Virus record (IMG/VR): IMGVR_UViG_3300030328_000666 | Coordinates: 1 to 30,173 of that record | Length of the DNA: 30,173 nucleotides | Direction: 5' to 3' (one strand) | DNA from: a virus | In this document: positions 5,836 to 14,391 of the stretch, one piece after another | Numbering within the stretch: position 1 is the stretch's first letter | How the letters are laid out: the number at the start of each line of letters is the position of its first letter | The notes under the pieces: model-generated | Databases searched by the model: none | Seen by the model: only the letters and a program-made list of their open reading frames with translations | What the model was told of the DNA's origin: nothing | Position numbers and translations under genes: made by a program

Positions 5836-8325
5836 ATGGAAAGGATAGACATTACTAAAGAAATTGATCGTGAAAAAAGGATGTTAGAGAAAGGTAACGA
5901 AAGATTCCTTGATAGACAAGAGAGTAACAAGAGACTAACGACACAAGAGAACCCACATAACCTAGTAAAAGAATCCCTACCTAGAGTATCTAAAGAAATA
6001 CTATTACTTATAAATACAGAGAAAGAAAAAGGTAAAGGAAGAAAATGTAAATGGATAGATGACTTAGACACTATAGACCCAGATATCTTAAGTTACATTG
6101 GTTTAAATACATTTTTCGAATGTGTATCACAAGGTTTAACTAGAACATCTTGTCTAACTAGGATAGGTAAAAGAATAGAACTAGAGTCTTACTCTATAGA
6201 ATTAACTAAGTTTGATAGTAAATTAGCTAAGAGAATAGAAAGACAAGTGATGAAAGAACACTCTAGCGAAATCTATAGAATAGATGCTTTAAAAAACATA
6301 GCAGGTAAAGAAGGCTTCAAACCTGAAAGATGGTCTAAAGATAGAAAGACTAGAGCAGCAACACCCATATATGATGCTGTCTTAAATGCCAGTCATGTCT
6401 TCGAAGAATGGGATGAATCAGAGCCAAGGAAAACAAAAAAGAAAGTAGGACTTACAACAGAGGCATCAGCTTTATTGGCTAAGTTAGATTTTGAATCAAG
6501 TTGGAATGAACCAATGCTTGCTCCAATGATTGTCAAGCCTAGGCCTTGGAAAGATATAAACACAGGTTGTTATCGACATCCTAAGTTAGCAGCTCACGTT
6601 CCATTGGTCAGAGCAGCAACCCCAGAGCAGAGACAAGCAATAAGAAATCAAATAAGAACATCTAAAGAATTACCACTATACATTCAGGCACTAAACGCAT
6701 TACAGGAAACACCCTTAGAGATAAATAAGGATATGCTGCATGTTGTCAAATGGTGTTGGGAAAATGGTAAAGCACCAGCTAAGTTTCCATTGAAAGATTA
6801 TATTGAATATCCTGACAAACATGATAATTGGGATGAACTTACTGATGAACAAAAGAAAGGCATCAGATTAGACATAAAGAGTATTCGCATCAAGAACAGA
6901 GAAATAGATGGTGCTAGAGCTGTGATGCAACAAGATTTAGCCACAGCAGATGAATTGTCTAATTTCGAAGAATTCTATCTTGGTTGGAACATGGATTTTA
7001 GATCAAGAGTTTATCCTGTAAGTTTCTTTAATTACCACAGGGATGACCATGTAAAGAGTTTATTCCTGTTAAAAGAAAAATCTAAGATAACCAAAGACAA
7101 TGTTGCATGGTTAGCAATACACTTAGCTAATACTGGTGATTTTGATCGTATCAGTAAAGGCACATTAGAAGAGAGAATTGAGTGGGTAAATCAAAACCAT
7201 ATAATGATTTATTCTTGTGGTGTCGATTATGAAGGCTCTTATGAAATATGGAGCAAAGCAGATAAACCATTTCAATTCCTCAGTGCATGTATCTGTTATG
7301 CCAATTGGTGCGATAATCCTGATAACTGTTGGACTGGGTTACCCATAGCAATCGATGGTACTAACAGTGGAGTGCAGCATTATTCAGCATCATCTTTGTC
7401 TAGATCAGAAGGTAAACTTGTAAATCTAACTGCTGACGTAAAGAAGCCACAAGATGTCTATCAGAAAGTAGCTGACAATGTTGTAAAGAAACTAGAGCAA
7501 AACAAAGAAAAAGATGAACTAGCGAAACTCTGGTTAGACTTTGGGATCAACAGAAGTATATGCAAAAGAAATACAATGTGTTTTGGCTATAGTTCCAAAA
7601 GATATGGTTTTGCAGATCAAATCTATGAAGATCTAATGAAACCTATCGAAGATAAAGTTCTGAGAGGCCTTATAAAAGAACACCCTTTTGGTAATAAAAA
7701 CGAACAGAAACAAGCAGCCAGATATCTAGCCAACATAAACTACGATGTCATTAGGAATCTTCTTAAATCAGTTACACAGGGTATGGAATTTTTCCAACAG
7801 TGCTGTGATGTCTTATCAAAAGAAGGCAAACCAATGAGGTTTAGAACACCTACTGATTTTCCAGTAATACAAAGATACAACAAATGGAACAAGAAGAGGG
7901 TAAGAATTTTCCTACATGATCGAGTAGCAGGTATAAAGAAAAGATCTCTGGTTACCTTAAGAGAAAGAAACAAAAGCAAGATTGACAGTAAGAAAGCTAG
8001 AAGTGCTGTCAGTCCTAATGTAATACATAGTTTAGATGCCAGTCATTTATTGATGACAATATTACACTGTAGATCCTATGGGGTTCAATCATTCTTTGTT
8101 GTCCACGACAGTTTTGCAACAGTGATTGACCACACTTGGACTATGTTTCATTGTGTCAGATCTACATTTGTAGATATGTATAAAGATTGGTGTCTATATG
8201 AAGATATGAAAGATCAAGTGGCACAGCAATTGAATGACCCTATGAAAATTACAACAATCAAAATCCCTGAAAAGGGCACTTTGAATTTGGAGGAAGTTAG
8301 AAATTCTGACTACTGTTTTTCTTAA
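5836..8325 (+). CDS. Single-subunit (T7-like) DNA-directed RNA polymerase
   Basis: An 829-residue polymerase (T7 RNAP is 883) that would transcribe phage genes from its own promoters. Visible landmarks are MDFRSRVYPV (about 386-395), catalytic Asp507 in AIDGTNSGVQH, the motif-B region with Lys577 and Tyr585 in KRNTMCFGY (same eight-residue spacing as T7 Lys631 and Tyr639), and catalytic Asp758 in VVHDSF. ATG 5836 has AGGAG upstream. The first 100 residues are unusually rich in Lys, Arg and Glu. A motif that could be its own promoter lies just ahead. It heads the replication operon, as in T7-like phages. Confidence 0.95.
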   Translation: MERIDITKEIDREKRMLEKGNERFLDRQESNKRLTTQENPHNLVKESLPRVSKEILLLINTEKEKGKGRKCKWIDDLDTIDPDILSYIGLNTFFECVSQGLTRTSCLTRIGKRIELESYSIELTKFDSKLAKRIERQVMKEHSSEIYRIDALKNIAGKEGFKPERWSKDRKTRAATPIYDAVLNASHVFEEWDESEPRKTKKKVGLTTEASALLAKLDFESSWNEPMLAPMIVKPRPWKDINTGCYRHPKLAAHVPLVRAATPEQRQAIRNQIRTSKELPLYIQALNALQETPLEINKDMLHVVKWCWENGKAPAKFPLKDYIEYPDKHDNWDELTDEQKKGIRLDIKSIRIKNREIDGARAVMQQDLATADELSNFEEFYLGWNMDFRSRVYPVSFFNYHRDDHVKSLFLLKEKSKITKDNVAWLAIHLANTGDFDRISKGTLEERIEWVNQNHIMIYSCGVDYEGSYEIWSKADKPFQFLSACICYANWCDNPDNCWTGLPIAIDGTNSGVQHYSASSLSRSEGKLVNLTADVKKPQDVYQKVADNVVKKLEQNKEKDELAKLWLDFGINRSICKRNTMCFGYSSKRYGFADQIYEDLMKPIEDKVLRGLIKEHPFGNKNEQKQAARYLANINYDVIRNLLKSVTQGMEFFQQCCDVLSKEGKPMRFRTPTDFPVIQRYNKWNKKRVRIFLHDRVAGIKKRSLVTLRERNKSKIDSKKARSAVSPNVIHSLDASHLLMTILHCRSYGVQSFFVVHDSFATVIDHTWTMFHCVRSTFVDMYKDWCLYEDMKDQVAQQLNDPMKITTIKIPEKGTLNLEEVRNSDYCFS

Positions 8326-8333
8326 CCTATAGA

Positions 8334-8350
8334 GTGGACAAATAGTCCAC
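8334..8350 (+). promoter_or_regulatory. Intercistronic hairpin after RNA polymerase gene
   Basis: GTGGAC, loop AAATA, GTCCAC: a perfect six-pair stem between the RNA polymerase stop and the next ribosome site, with no T tract. It could be an mRNA stability or processing element. GTGGACA also occurs twice upstream of the polymerase gene (about 5750-5775). Confidence 0.4.
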
Positions 8351-8362
8351 AGAGGAATAATT

Positions 8363-8539
8363 ATGCACCCCAGAGAACGTGTTTTGGAACTTGCAGAATT
8401 ACTTTTATCTAAAGGTGAAAAGCTGCCCCCTAGATTGTTAGCAGAGGCAAAAAAGTTAGGAATAACACTTCCAGATAACAATGAATCTTTAAACGTAAAA
8501 CAAGAGGTAAAAAAAGATGGCTCAGACAAAAAGAGTTAA
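8363..8539 (+). CDS. Small protein of unknown function
   Basis: 58 residues starting MHPRERVLELAELLLSKGEK, with AGAGGA upstream of ATG 8363. It is helical and charged, with no recognised family. It ends 23 nt inside the SSB gene, so it is probably translationally coupled to it. It sits between RNA polymerase and SSB, where T7-like phages often carry small host-takeover genes. Confidence 0.6.
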   Translation: MHPRERVLELAELLLSKGEKLPPRLLAEAKKLGITLPDNNESLNVKQEVKKDGSDKKS

Positions 8540-9074
8540 ATTTGTCACTAATGTAGGTAGATGTCGTTATCCGTATCTACATAAACCAGACAAACAATTC
8601 AACCCAGAGGGTACATACCAATGTAGTTTGTTGGTAGACGACATCAAAGAACTTCAAAAACAATGCAAACAACTTGCAAAAGATGAATTTGGTGCAAAAG
8701 CTAAAGTTAGGATGCCGTTTAGTAAAGATGATGAAACTGGCGAAAACATAGTTAAGGTCAAATCTAAATTTAAACCCCGATTCTTCGATAGTGAAGGTGC
8801 TGTAATAAATGATGACCAAATTCCAGTCCTTTGGGGTGGTTCTGTAGTTCGCTTGGGTGGATTCATAAATCCTTATGCAGTCAGTGGTAGTAAAGGCATT
8901 ACATTGCAGCTATCAAAAGTTCAGGTGATAGAGCCTGTCTCTGGTAACGCTGATACTGATGGTTTTGACAAAGTAGAAGGCGGTTATGTCGCCCCTGAAA
9001 TTGCAGAGGACAAGTTCGATGACACCGAAGAACAAGAAGAATCTCAAGAAGAACAAACGGCAGATCGCTTCTAG
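8517..9074 (+). CDS. Single-stranded DNA-binding protein, T7 gp2.5-like
   Basis: 185 residues, predicted to coat ssDNA at the phage fork and contact the helicase and polymerase. The N-terminal 140 residues fit an OB-fold protein of the gp2.5/DUF2815 type (KRVKFVTNVGRCRYPYL, PVLWGGSVVRLGGFINPYA). The C-terminal tail is strongly acidic (EDKFDDTEEQEESQEEQ) and ends in an aromatic residue (Phe), as T7 gp2.5 does. It lies between RNA polymerase and endonuclease I as in T7. Confidence 0.8.
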   Translation: MAQTKRVKFVTNVGRCRYPYLHKPDKQFNPEGTYQCSLLVDDIKELQKQCKQLAKDEFGAKAKVRMPFSKDDETGENIVKVKSKFKPRFFDSEGAVINDDQIPVLWGGSVVRLGGFINPYAVSGSKGITLQLSKVQVIEPVSGNADTDGFDKVEGGYVAPEIAEDKFDDTEEQEESQEEQTADRF

Positions 9075-9468
9075 AATTAGAGGTATCCGCTATGGCTATC
9101 GTTCTGGTTTAGAAGAAAAGATAGCTAAACAAATTGCTGATGCAGGCCATAAAGTAATCTATGAGCAAGATAAGATTCGTTATGTCGTACCAGCAAGAAA
9201 CGCTAAATACTGCCCAGATTTCAAGTTACCTAAGAAAGATGGATTCTTTTTCGTAGAGAGCAAAGGAATATGGCGAGTGGCAGACCGACAAAAACACCTT
9301 TTTATTAAAGAGCAGTTTCCAGATGTCGATATTCGTTTTGTATTTAGCAATTCAAGAAACAAGTTATACAAGGGTTCAAAAACTACTTATGCACAATACT
9401 GTCAAAAACATGGATGGCAGTATGCCGACAAACTAATACCTATTAGTTGGTTAAATGAACATAAGTAA
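9019..9468 (+). CDS. Endonuclease I (Holliday junction resolvase), T7 gp3-like
   Basis: 149 residues from ATG 9019, the same length as T7 gp3; ATG 8986 is an in-frame alternative with AAGG upstream. It would resolve branched DNA and help break down host DNA. The catalytic set of T7 endonuclease I is present: Glu32 in RSGLEEK, Asp67 in YCPDFKLP, and Glu80 and Lys82 in FVESKG. RFVFSNSRNKLYKGSKTTY and ADKLIPISWL also match T7. The start overlaps the acidic tail of the SSB gene by 56 nt. A strong hairpin terminator follows. Confidence 0.93.
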   Translation: MTPKNKKNLKKNKRQIASRIRGIRYGYRSGLEEKIAKQIADAGHKVIYEQDKIRYVVPARNAKYCPDFKLPKKDGFFFVESKGIWRVADRQKHLFIKEQFPDVDIRFVFSNSRNKLYKGSKTTYAQYCQKHGWQYADKLIPISWLNEHK

Positions 9469-9481
9469 TCTTTTGGAGAGC

Positions 9482-9541
9482 GTGGTGGCTTCTCAGATCT
9501 CCTTATCAGCCTTTCATTCTCTGAGAGGTCACCACATTTTT
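9482..9541 (+). terminator. Long-stem hairpin with T tract inside the replication operon
   Basis: GTGGTGGCTTCTCAGA (9482-9497) pairs with TCTGAGAGGTCACCAC (9520-9535) at about 14 of 16 positions, then ATTTTT. It looks like an intrinsic terminator, yet the helicase, polymerase and exonuclease genes follow on the same strand, so it may be a partial terminator or a processing site that sets early/late ratios. Confidence 0.7.
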
Positions 9542-9558
9542 AAACACAAGGGGGCAAC

Positions 9559-11172
9559 ATGAAACAGTTTGATGATGGTAGTGAGTCTACATTTATTAGG
9601 CATGTACCTTGTCCTCATTGTGGTTCAAAAGATAACGCTGCACTGTATGACGATGGGCATACATTTTGTTTTGGATGCCAGAAGCATACACCTACAAACG
9701 ACAGCAATGCTTCAATAGATATTGTTGCTGTAGTGAATACAAATAAAGATTTACTCGATGGTTACTACAACTCACTAAAGAAGCGTGGAATAACTGAAGA
9801 GTCCTGTCGTAAATTCAATTACATGCTGATTGATGATTATAAAGGCAAGCCAGCTCAGATTGCTTGTTACAGAAACACTGATTCACAAATAGTTGCACAG
9901 AAGGTCAGAGATCCCCAAAAGAACTTCTCATGGCTTGGGAATGTTAAAGAGGCCACTTTGTTTGGTAGTCATCTATTTAATAACGGTAAAAAACTTGTAA
10001 TCACAGAAGGTGAGATCGATTGCATCAGTGTGTCTCAAGTGCAGCAACATAAATTCCCTACAGTCTCTATTAAGAATGGAGCACAGTCAGCTAAAAAAGA
10101 ACTACTGTCTCATTGGGAGTATCTACAGAACTTCGAAGAAATCATATTGATGTTTGACCAAGATGAAGCAGGGATTGAGGCAGCTAAAGAATGTGCCCAG
10201 TTTCTACCAGTAGGTAAGACTAAGATTGCAACATTGCCATACAAAGATGCCAATGAAGCACTGTTGAAAGAACCTAAGTCAATCATTACGGCAATATGGC
10301 AAGCCAAAGTGTATAAACCTGATGGCATCATAAGCAGCCATGAGTTAAGGGACGTTGTTGGTGAATCGGATGTAGCATCATCCATTTCTTACCCTTATGA
10401 AAAGTTAAACCAAATAACAAGAGGAATAAGAACCTCAGAGTTAGTTTCTATTTGTGCTGGATCAGGAGTGGGCAAGAGCACATTTGTAAGAGAATTGATT
10501 TACCACTTACACACACAAGGCAACACTTGTGGTGCAATTATGCTCGAAGAATCATCAAAGAGAACAGTCCAAGGCCTCACAGGAATCAAATTAAATAAGA
10601 ATATTTGTATAGATCCTGAAGCTGCAACAAAGAAACAAATAGAAAAAGCATTTGATGAACTATTTGGTGAGCAACCTATTTATCTCTTTGACCACTTTGG
10701 TAGCACTCAAGTAGATACTATCCTAAATAGAATCGAATATATGGCTAAAGGTTTCGGATGTAAGTATCTGATTTTAGACCATTTATCTATCTTAGTTAGT
10801 GGCTTAACTGGATCACTTGGAAACATATCCGAAAGACAACTTATTGATTCAGCCATGACTTCATTAAGAACATTAGTACAAAACTTAGACATTTGTTTAT
10901 TCGTTGTTTCACATTTAAGAAGACCAAGTAACGGTGGCAGTCATGAGAGTGGTTCTAAAGCAAAACTTAGTGAACTTAGAGGCAGCCACGCAATCGCACA
11001 ACTCAGTGATTTTTGTCTATCTCTCAATGTAGATAAAGATAACCCAAGTGACTACAGATCAATAGAAGTCTTAAAGAATCGGTTTACAGGGCAAGTAGGA
11101 GAAGCAGATTTACTCGTCTACTCAAGAGAGTCTGGTCGATTGCTGGGTGTAGATTCAAACAATCAATTTTAA
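9559..11172 (+). CDS. Bifunctional primase-helicase, T7 gp4-like
   Basis: 537 residues (T7 gp4 is 566). It synthesises primers and unwinds the fork. The N-terminal zinc-binding domain has Cys18, Cys21, Cys37 and Cys40, with the same spacing as T7. The TOPRIM primase shows Glu150 in ITEGEID and Asp200/Asp202 in FDQDEAG. The C-terminal RecA-like helicase has Walker A with Lys306 (GSGVGKST) and Walker B Asp407 (LILDHLS), followed by SHLRRP and the RGSHAIAQLSD segment typical of DnaB/gp4 helicases. The ribosome site is AAGGGGG before ATG 9559. Confidence 0.95.
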   Translation: MKQFDDGSESTFIRHVPCPHCGSKDNAALYDDGHTFCFGCQKHTPTNDSNASIDIVAVVNTNKDLLDGYYNSLKKRGITEESCRKFNYMLIDDYKGKPAQIACYRNTDSQIVAQKVRDPQKNFSWLGNVKEATLFGSHLFNNGKKLVITEGEIDCISVSQVQQHKFPTVSIKNGAQSAKKELLSHWEYLQNFEEIILMFDQDEAGIEAAKECAQFLPVGKTKIATLPYKDANEALLKEPKSIITAIWQAKVYKPDGIISSHELRDVVGESDVASSISYPYEKLNQITRGIRTSELVSICAGSGVGKSTFVRELIYHLHTQGNTCGAIMLEESSKRTVQGLTGIKLNKNICIDPEAATKKQIEKAFDELFGEQPIYLFDHFGSTQVDTILNRIEYMAKGFGCKYLILDHLSILVSGLTGSLGNISERQLIDSAMTSLRTLVQNLDICLFVVSHLRRPSNGGSHESGSKAKLSELRGSHAIAQLSDFCLSLNVDKDNPSDYRSIEVLKNRFTGQVGEADLLVYSRESGRLLGVDSNNQF

Positions 11173-11187
11173 ACACAGGAGACAAAC

Positions 11188-11361
11188 ATGGGTAAAGGAG
11201 ACAACTATAGGCCTGTAGATAAAAAGAAATACGATGAAGAATGGGATCGTATCTTTGGTGATAAAAAGAAAGAACGAAAAGTTGGATGGGATGCTAACGG
11301 TTCACCTGTCGATTACAAAGATGATGACGATGATAAGACAGCTATCAAGAGTAACAACTGA
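11188..11361 (+). CDS. Small conserved-looking phage protein with FLAG-like acidic stretch
   Basis: 57 residues starting MGKGDNYRPVDKKKYDEEWD, a beginning I recognise from small uncharacterised phage proteins. It has a CAGGAGA ribosome site, and its TGA stop overlaps the DNA polymerase ATG. Residues 42-50 read DYKDDDDDK (bases 11311-11337), almost the FLAG epitope with one extra Asp. Function unknown. Confidence 0.7.
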   Translation: MGKGDNYRPVDKKKYDEEWDRIFGDKKKERKVGWDANGSPVDYKDDDDDKTAIKSNN

Positions 11362-13142
11362 TGGCTAAAATAATATTCGACATTGAAACAAACGGTCTAT
11401 TAGAAGAATTAAATAAAATTCATTGTATTGGTTACGTTGATATATCTCTTGATGTTTCTGACCAAGAGATAAAAGTAGCAGTAACAGATGGAGAAATACA
11501 AGAAGCAATAGATGTACTCCAAGATGCTGATGAAATCATTGGACACAATGCCGTTAGGTTCGATGTTCCAGCAATACAAAAAATACATAAAGAATTCAAG
11601 CCAAAGAAAGTCACAGACACATTGGTTCTGTCGCACCTAATAAAAGCTAACTTATTAGATGATGACTTCACTAACACATCATTGCCAGAAGATTTCTTAA
11701 AGAGAATGTATGGCAGCCACAGTTTAAAAGCATGGGGCATGAGAATAGGCATATTAAAAGATGATTACGATGGTGGTTGGGAAGAGGGCAACCAAGAAAT
11801 GTATGACTATTGTGCTCAGGATGTTGAGGTTACTAAAGCACTCTACTACTTATTAATGGCTGAAGGTTTCACTGAAGAGTCAATAGAGTTTGAACATGAA
11901 CTCAATGAGATATGCTACAGAATAGGTAACAACGGTTGGAACTTTGATGTAGAGAAAGCAGCAGAGTTATACGGTGAGTTAGCTGACAGAAGAATACAAC
12001 TAGAGAAGCAACTACAAGAGTGTTTCCCTCCTTGGATCGTAGAGACACCATTTATACCAAAAGTAAACAATGCAAAACTTGGTTATAAGAAAGGTGAAAC
12101 ATTTATAAAGAAGAAGGAAGTACAGTTTAATCCTAATTCTAGAAAACACATACATAAGTGTCTCAAAGATAAATACCCAGACATAAAGTTTACTAAATGG
12201 ACTCCATCAGGAGATCCAAAACTAGATGAATCAGTATTGGTTAAGATGCCATACCCAGAAGCTAAACTATTGGCTGAAATGTTCTTATTGCAAAAGAGAA
12301 TAGGCCAACTGGCAGAAGGTAAAAATGCTTGGCTTAAGCTAGTAGACAAAGACGGTAAGCTAAGACATACCATCATAAGTAACTCAACTGTGAGCGCAAG
12401 ATGCAGCCATCGTAGTCCAAATATTGCCCAAGTCCCAAGCACTAGAGCTGTTTATGGTAAACAATGCAGAGAGTTATTTACTGTGCCTAAAGGCTGGTAT
12501 TTATGTGGCTCTGATTTACAGGCATTAGAACTAAGATGTCTAGCAGGTTTTCTTGATGATGGCGGTGAGTACGGTAGACAAATTATTGAAGAAGACATCC
12601 ATACCTACAATCAAAAGGCTGCTGGTTTAAAAACTAGGGATGAATCAAAGCAATTTATTTATTCACTTATTTTTGGCGGTGGTGATCTTTTAATTGGAAA
12701 GATTGTCGGTGGCAATGCCAAAGATGGTAAGAGACTAAAAGAAGAGTTCTATCGTTCTATCCCAGCATTTAAAAGATTAAAAGATGAACTGCACAGAGCA
12801 TACAAGGCCAGAGGTTTCATTAGAGGCATCGATGGAAGACGGCTCTATGTTCGCTCTGAGCATAGGTTATTGAGTCAGCTACTACAAAGCACAGGATCAA
12901 TAGTCTCAAAGAATTGGCTGAGGTTAATAGATAAGGAAATAAAGAAACAAAAACTTAAATCAACTATCTTGGCTTACATCCACGATGAAGTGCAGATAAG
13001 TTGCCCTACAGAAGAGGAAGCACATCATGTCGGAAGTAATATCGCTGGACGAATGGCGGAAAAAGCAAAAGATCCTTTCAGATTGCAAATCGGCTTCGAG
13101 GCCTCATATTCCATTTCAAGAGATTGGTCTGGGTCACATTGA
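11361..13142 (+). CDS. Family A DNA polymerase with 3'-5' exonuclease, T7 gp5-like
   Basis: 593 residues (T7 gp5 is 704). The exonuclease domain has Asp7 and Glu9 (FDIETNG), an HNAVRFDVPA motif near 62-71, and YDYCAQDVEVTKAL near 148-161. The polymerase domain has motif A Asp385 (DLQALELRCLAGF), motif B Lys430 and Tyr434 (KQFIYSLIFGGG), and motif C His541-Asp542-Glu543 (YIHDEVQ). Tyr434 aligns with E. coli Pol I Phe762 and T7 Tyr526. The residue aligned with Pol I Tyr766 is Phe438. The thioredoxin-binding insertion of T7 appears shortened, which accounts for much of the length difference. The 3' end overlaps the next gene by 116 nt. Confidence 0.95.
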   Translation: MAKIIFDIETNGLLEELNKIHCIGYVDISLDVSDQEIKVAVTDGEIQEAIDVLQDADEIIGHNAVRFDVPAIQKIHKEFKPKKVTDTLVLSHLIKANLLDDDFTNTSLPEDFLKRMYGSHSLKAWGMRIGILKDDYDGGWEEGNQEMYDYCAQDVEVTKALYYLLMAEGFTEESIEFEHELNEICYRIGNNGWNFDVEKAAELYGELADRRIQLEKQLQECFPPWIVETPFIPKVNNAKLGYKKGETFIKKKEVQFNPNSRKHIHKCLKDKYPDIKFTKWTPSGDPKLDESVLVKMPYPEAKLLAEMFLLQKRIGQLAEGKNAWLKLVDKDGKLRHTIISNSTVSARCSHRSPNIAQVPSTRAVYGKQCRELFTVPKGWYLCGSDLQALELRCLAGFLDDGGEYGRQIIEEDIHTYNQKAAGLKTRDESKQFIYSLIFGGGDLLIGKIVGGNAKDGKRLKEEFYRSIPAFKRLKDELHRAYKARGFIRGIDGRRLYVRSEHRLLSQLLQSTGSIVSKNWLRLIDKEIKKQKLKSTILAYIHDEVQISCPTEEEAHHVGSNIAGRMAEKAKDPFRLQIGFEASYSISRDWSGSH

Positions 13143-13431
13143 AGGCTCAGGTTTACCTATCGAAGACCACATTGCCTATCTATTAGGATTCTACATTACC
13201 TTAGATAGATGTTGGAGAAACCCCCCAACACTAAAATCCACATTCTCAAGACTGAGTGCATTTCCTGTCGCTGTGATGGCAAGCCTTGGGTACATATCCA
13301 ATTGTATTGATATGGAAACAGAAACTTATGCTTTCAATTGGCACATAACTGAAAACGGTATGAAATTTAAAGGAGATCTAGATGAAATGCTTAAGCAAAT
13401 TATCAAAGACGAAAACAACTCTCTTAATTGA
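13027..13431 (+). CDS. Protein of unknown function overlapping the polymerase gene
   Basis: 134 residues starting MSEVISLDEWRKKQK, a typical small phage-protein N terminus. AGGAAG lies upstream of ATG 13027. The first 116 nt overlap the DNA polymerase 3' end in another frame, and the last 50 nt overlap the exonuclease start. A hydrophobic stretch (FPVAVMASLGYISNC) is too polar around it to call a membrane segment. No family recognised. Confidence 0.6.
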   Translation: MSEVISLDEWRKKQKILSDCKSASRPHIPFQEIGLGHIEGSGLPIEDHIAYLLGFYITLDRCWRNPPTLKSTFSRLSAFPVAVMASLGYISNCIDMETETYAFNWHITENGMKFKGDLDEMLKQIIKDENNSLN

Positions 13432-14149
13432 TGCTGACTTATTATTGTATAGATCATGTGCAGTAGCAGAAGAGGAAGTCTGCTGGTCAGAAGAAGAAGA
13501 TATCTGGTCTCTCTACTGTGATCTAAAGGTAGCCAAAGAAACATTCACTAAAACTATAGATGACCTATGTGAAAAGTTCAAAACCAAAGAACTCCTTATG
13601 TGTATCTCTGATGGTAAAAACTTTAGAAAAGATATCTATCCTGATTATAAATCACATAGAAAAGGAACAAGAAAACCACTGGGTTACAGATCATTTGTCC
13701 AATGGTGTAAGGACACTTACCCATCACATGTAGAACCATTATTAGAGGCCGATGATGTACTGGGAATCTGTGGTAGTGCCCCTAACATCAAAACCATAAT
13801 TGTATCGGATGATAAAGACTTAAGAACCATCCCTAATTGCACTCTGTATCGCCCTACAAACGATGAATTACTAAAGATAACCCAAGACCAAGCAGACTAT
13901 CATTTCTACACCATGTGCCTCACTGGTGACCCTGTAGACGGCTTTAAAGGTGTAAAAGGAATAGGAGAGAAGACAGCCATAAAAGTATTAGGCAATCATC
14001 CTACTTGGGAACAAGTTGCTAAAGCATACATCAAAAGTGGAGAAACCAGAGAAGAAGCCTTAGCACAATCCAGATGTGCAAGAATCCTGAGATACACAGA
14101 CTGGGATCACAAGAAGAACAAGATGATTCTATGGAATCCATCACCATGA
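13382..14149 (+). CDS. 5'-3' exonuclease, T7 gp6 / flap-nuclease-like
   Basis: 255 residues, expected to remove RNA primers and degrade host DNA. It has the PIN/flap-nuclease layout: LLIDADLLLYRS with Asp17 and Asp19, YPDYKSHRKGTRKP, LEADDVLGI near 120, VSDDKDLRTIP near 140, then a helix-hairpin-helix-type segment GVKGIGEKTAIKVLG near 185-200. AAAGGAG precedes ATG 13382. It follows the polymerase as in T7-like phages and ends in an ATGA overlap with the next gene. Confidence 0.9.
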   Translation: MKCLSKLSKTKTTLLIDADLLLYRSCAVAEEEVCWSEEEDIWSLYCDLKVAKETFTKTIDDLCEKFKTKELLMCISDGKNFRKDIYPDYKSHRKGTRKPLGYRSFVQWCKDTYPSHVEPLLEADDVLGICGSAPNIKTIIVSDDKDLRTIPNCTLYRPTNDELLKITQDQADYHFYTMCLTGDPVDGFKGVKGIGEKTAIKVLGNHPTWEQVAKAYIKSGETREEALAQSRCARILRYTDWDHKKNKMILWNPSP

Positions 14150-14391
14150 GAAGAGAAAGACAATGCACTGTCACAGGACAGAAGATAACTCCTGATAACA
14201 AATGGATATCTATAGACATGTTCACTGGGTCTATCGTTGAGTGTGAGGATTACATAGCAACACAAGAGTGGCATCTACAGGGATACAAAGATATCAAAGT
14301 AGTATCCGCAGAACCTATAACTAAACCGAGGGTTAAACATGAGCTACAACAAGAGCAGCCAAGAGTCCACTGTGAAATCTGTGAAGACTAA
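14146..14391 (+). CDS. Small protein of unknown function
   Basis: 81 residues from ATG 14146, which lies in an ATGA overlap with the exonuclease stop; ATG 14131 (86 residues) is an alternative. It has CTVTGQ near the start and HCEICED at the end, so a metal site is possible but unproven. The centre (KWISIDMFTG, EWHLQGYKDIKV) matches nothing I recognise. It overlaps the DUF3310 gene by 53 nt. Confidence 0.5.
   Translation: MRRERQCTVTGQKITPDNKWISIDMFTGSIVECEDYIATQEWHLQGYKDIKVVSAEPITKPRVKHELQQEQPRVHCEICED

Noticed and set aside
7336-7344. GGGTTACCC dyad inside the RNA polymerase gene, and a similar AGGGTTACCC at 18851-18860
   Set aside because: The flanks conserved in the promoter-like copies are missing and both lie within coding sequence.
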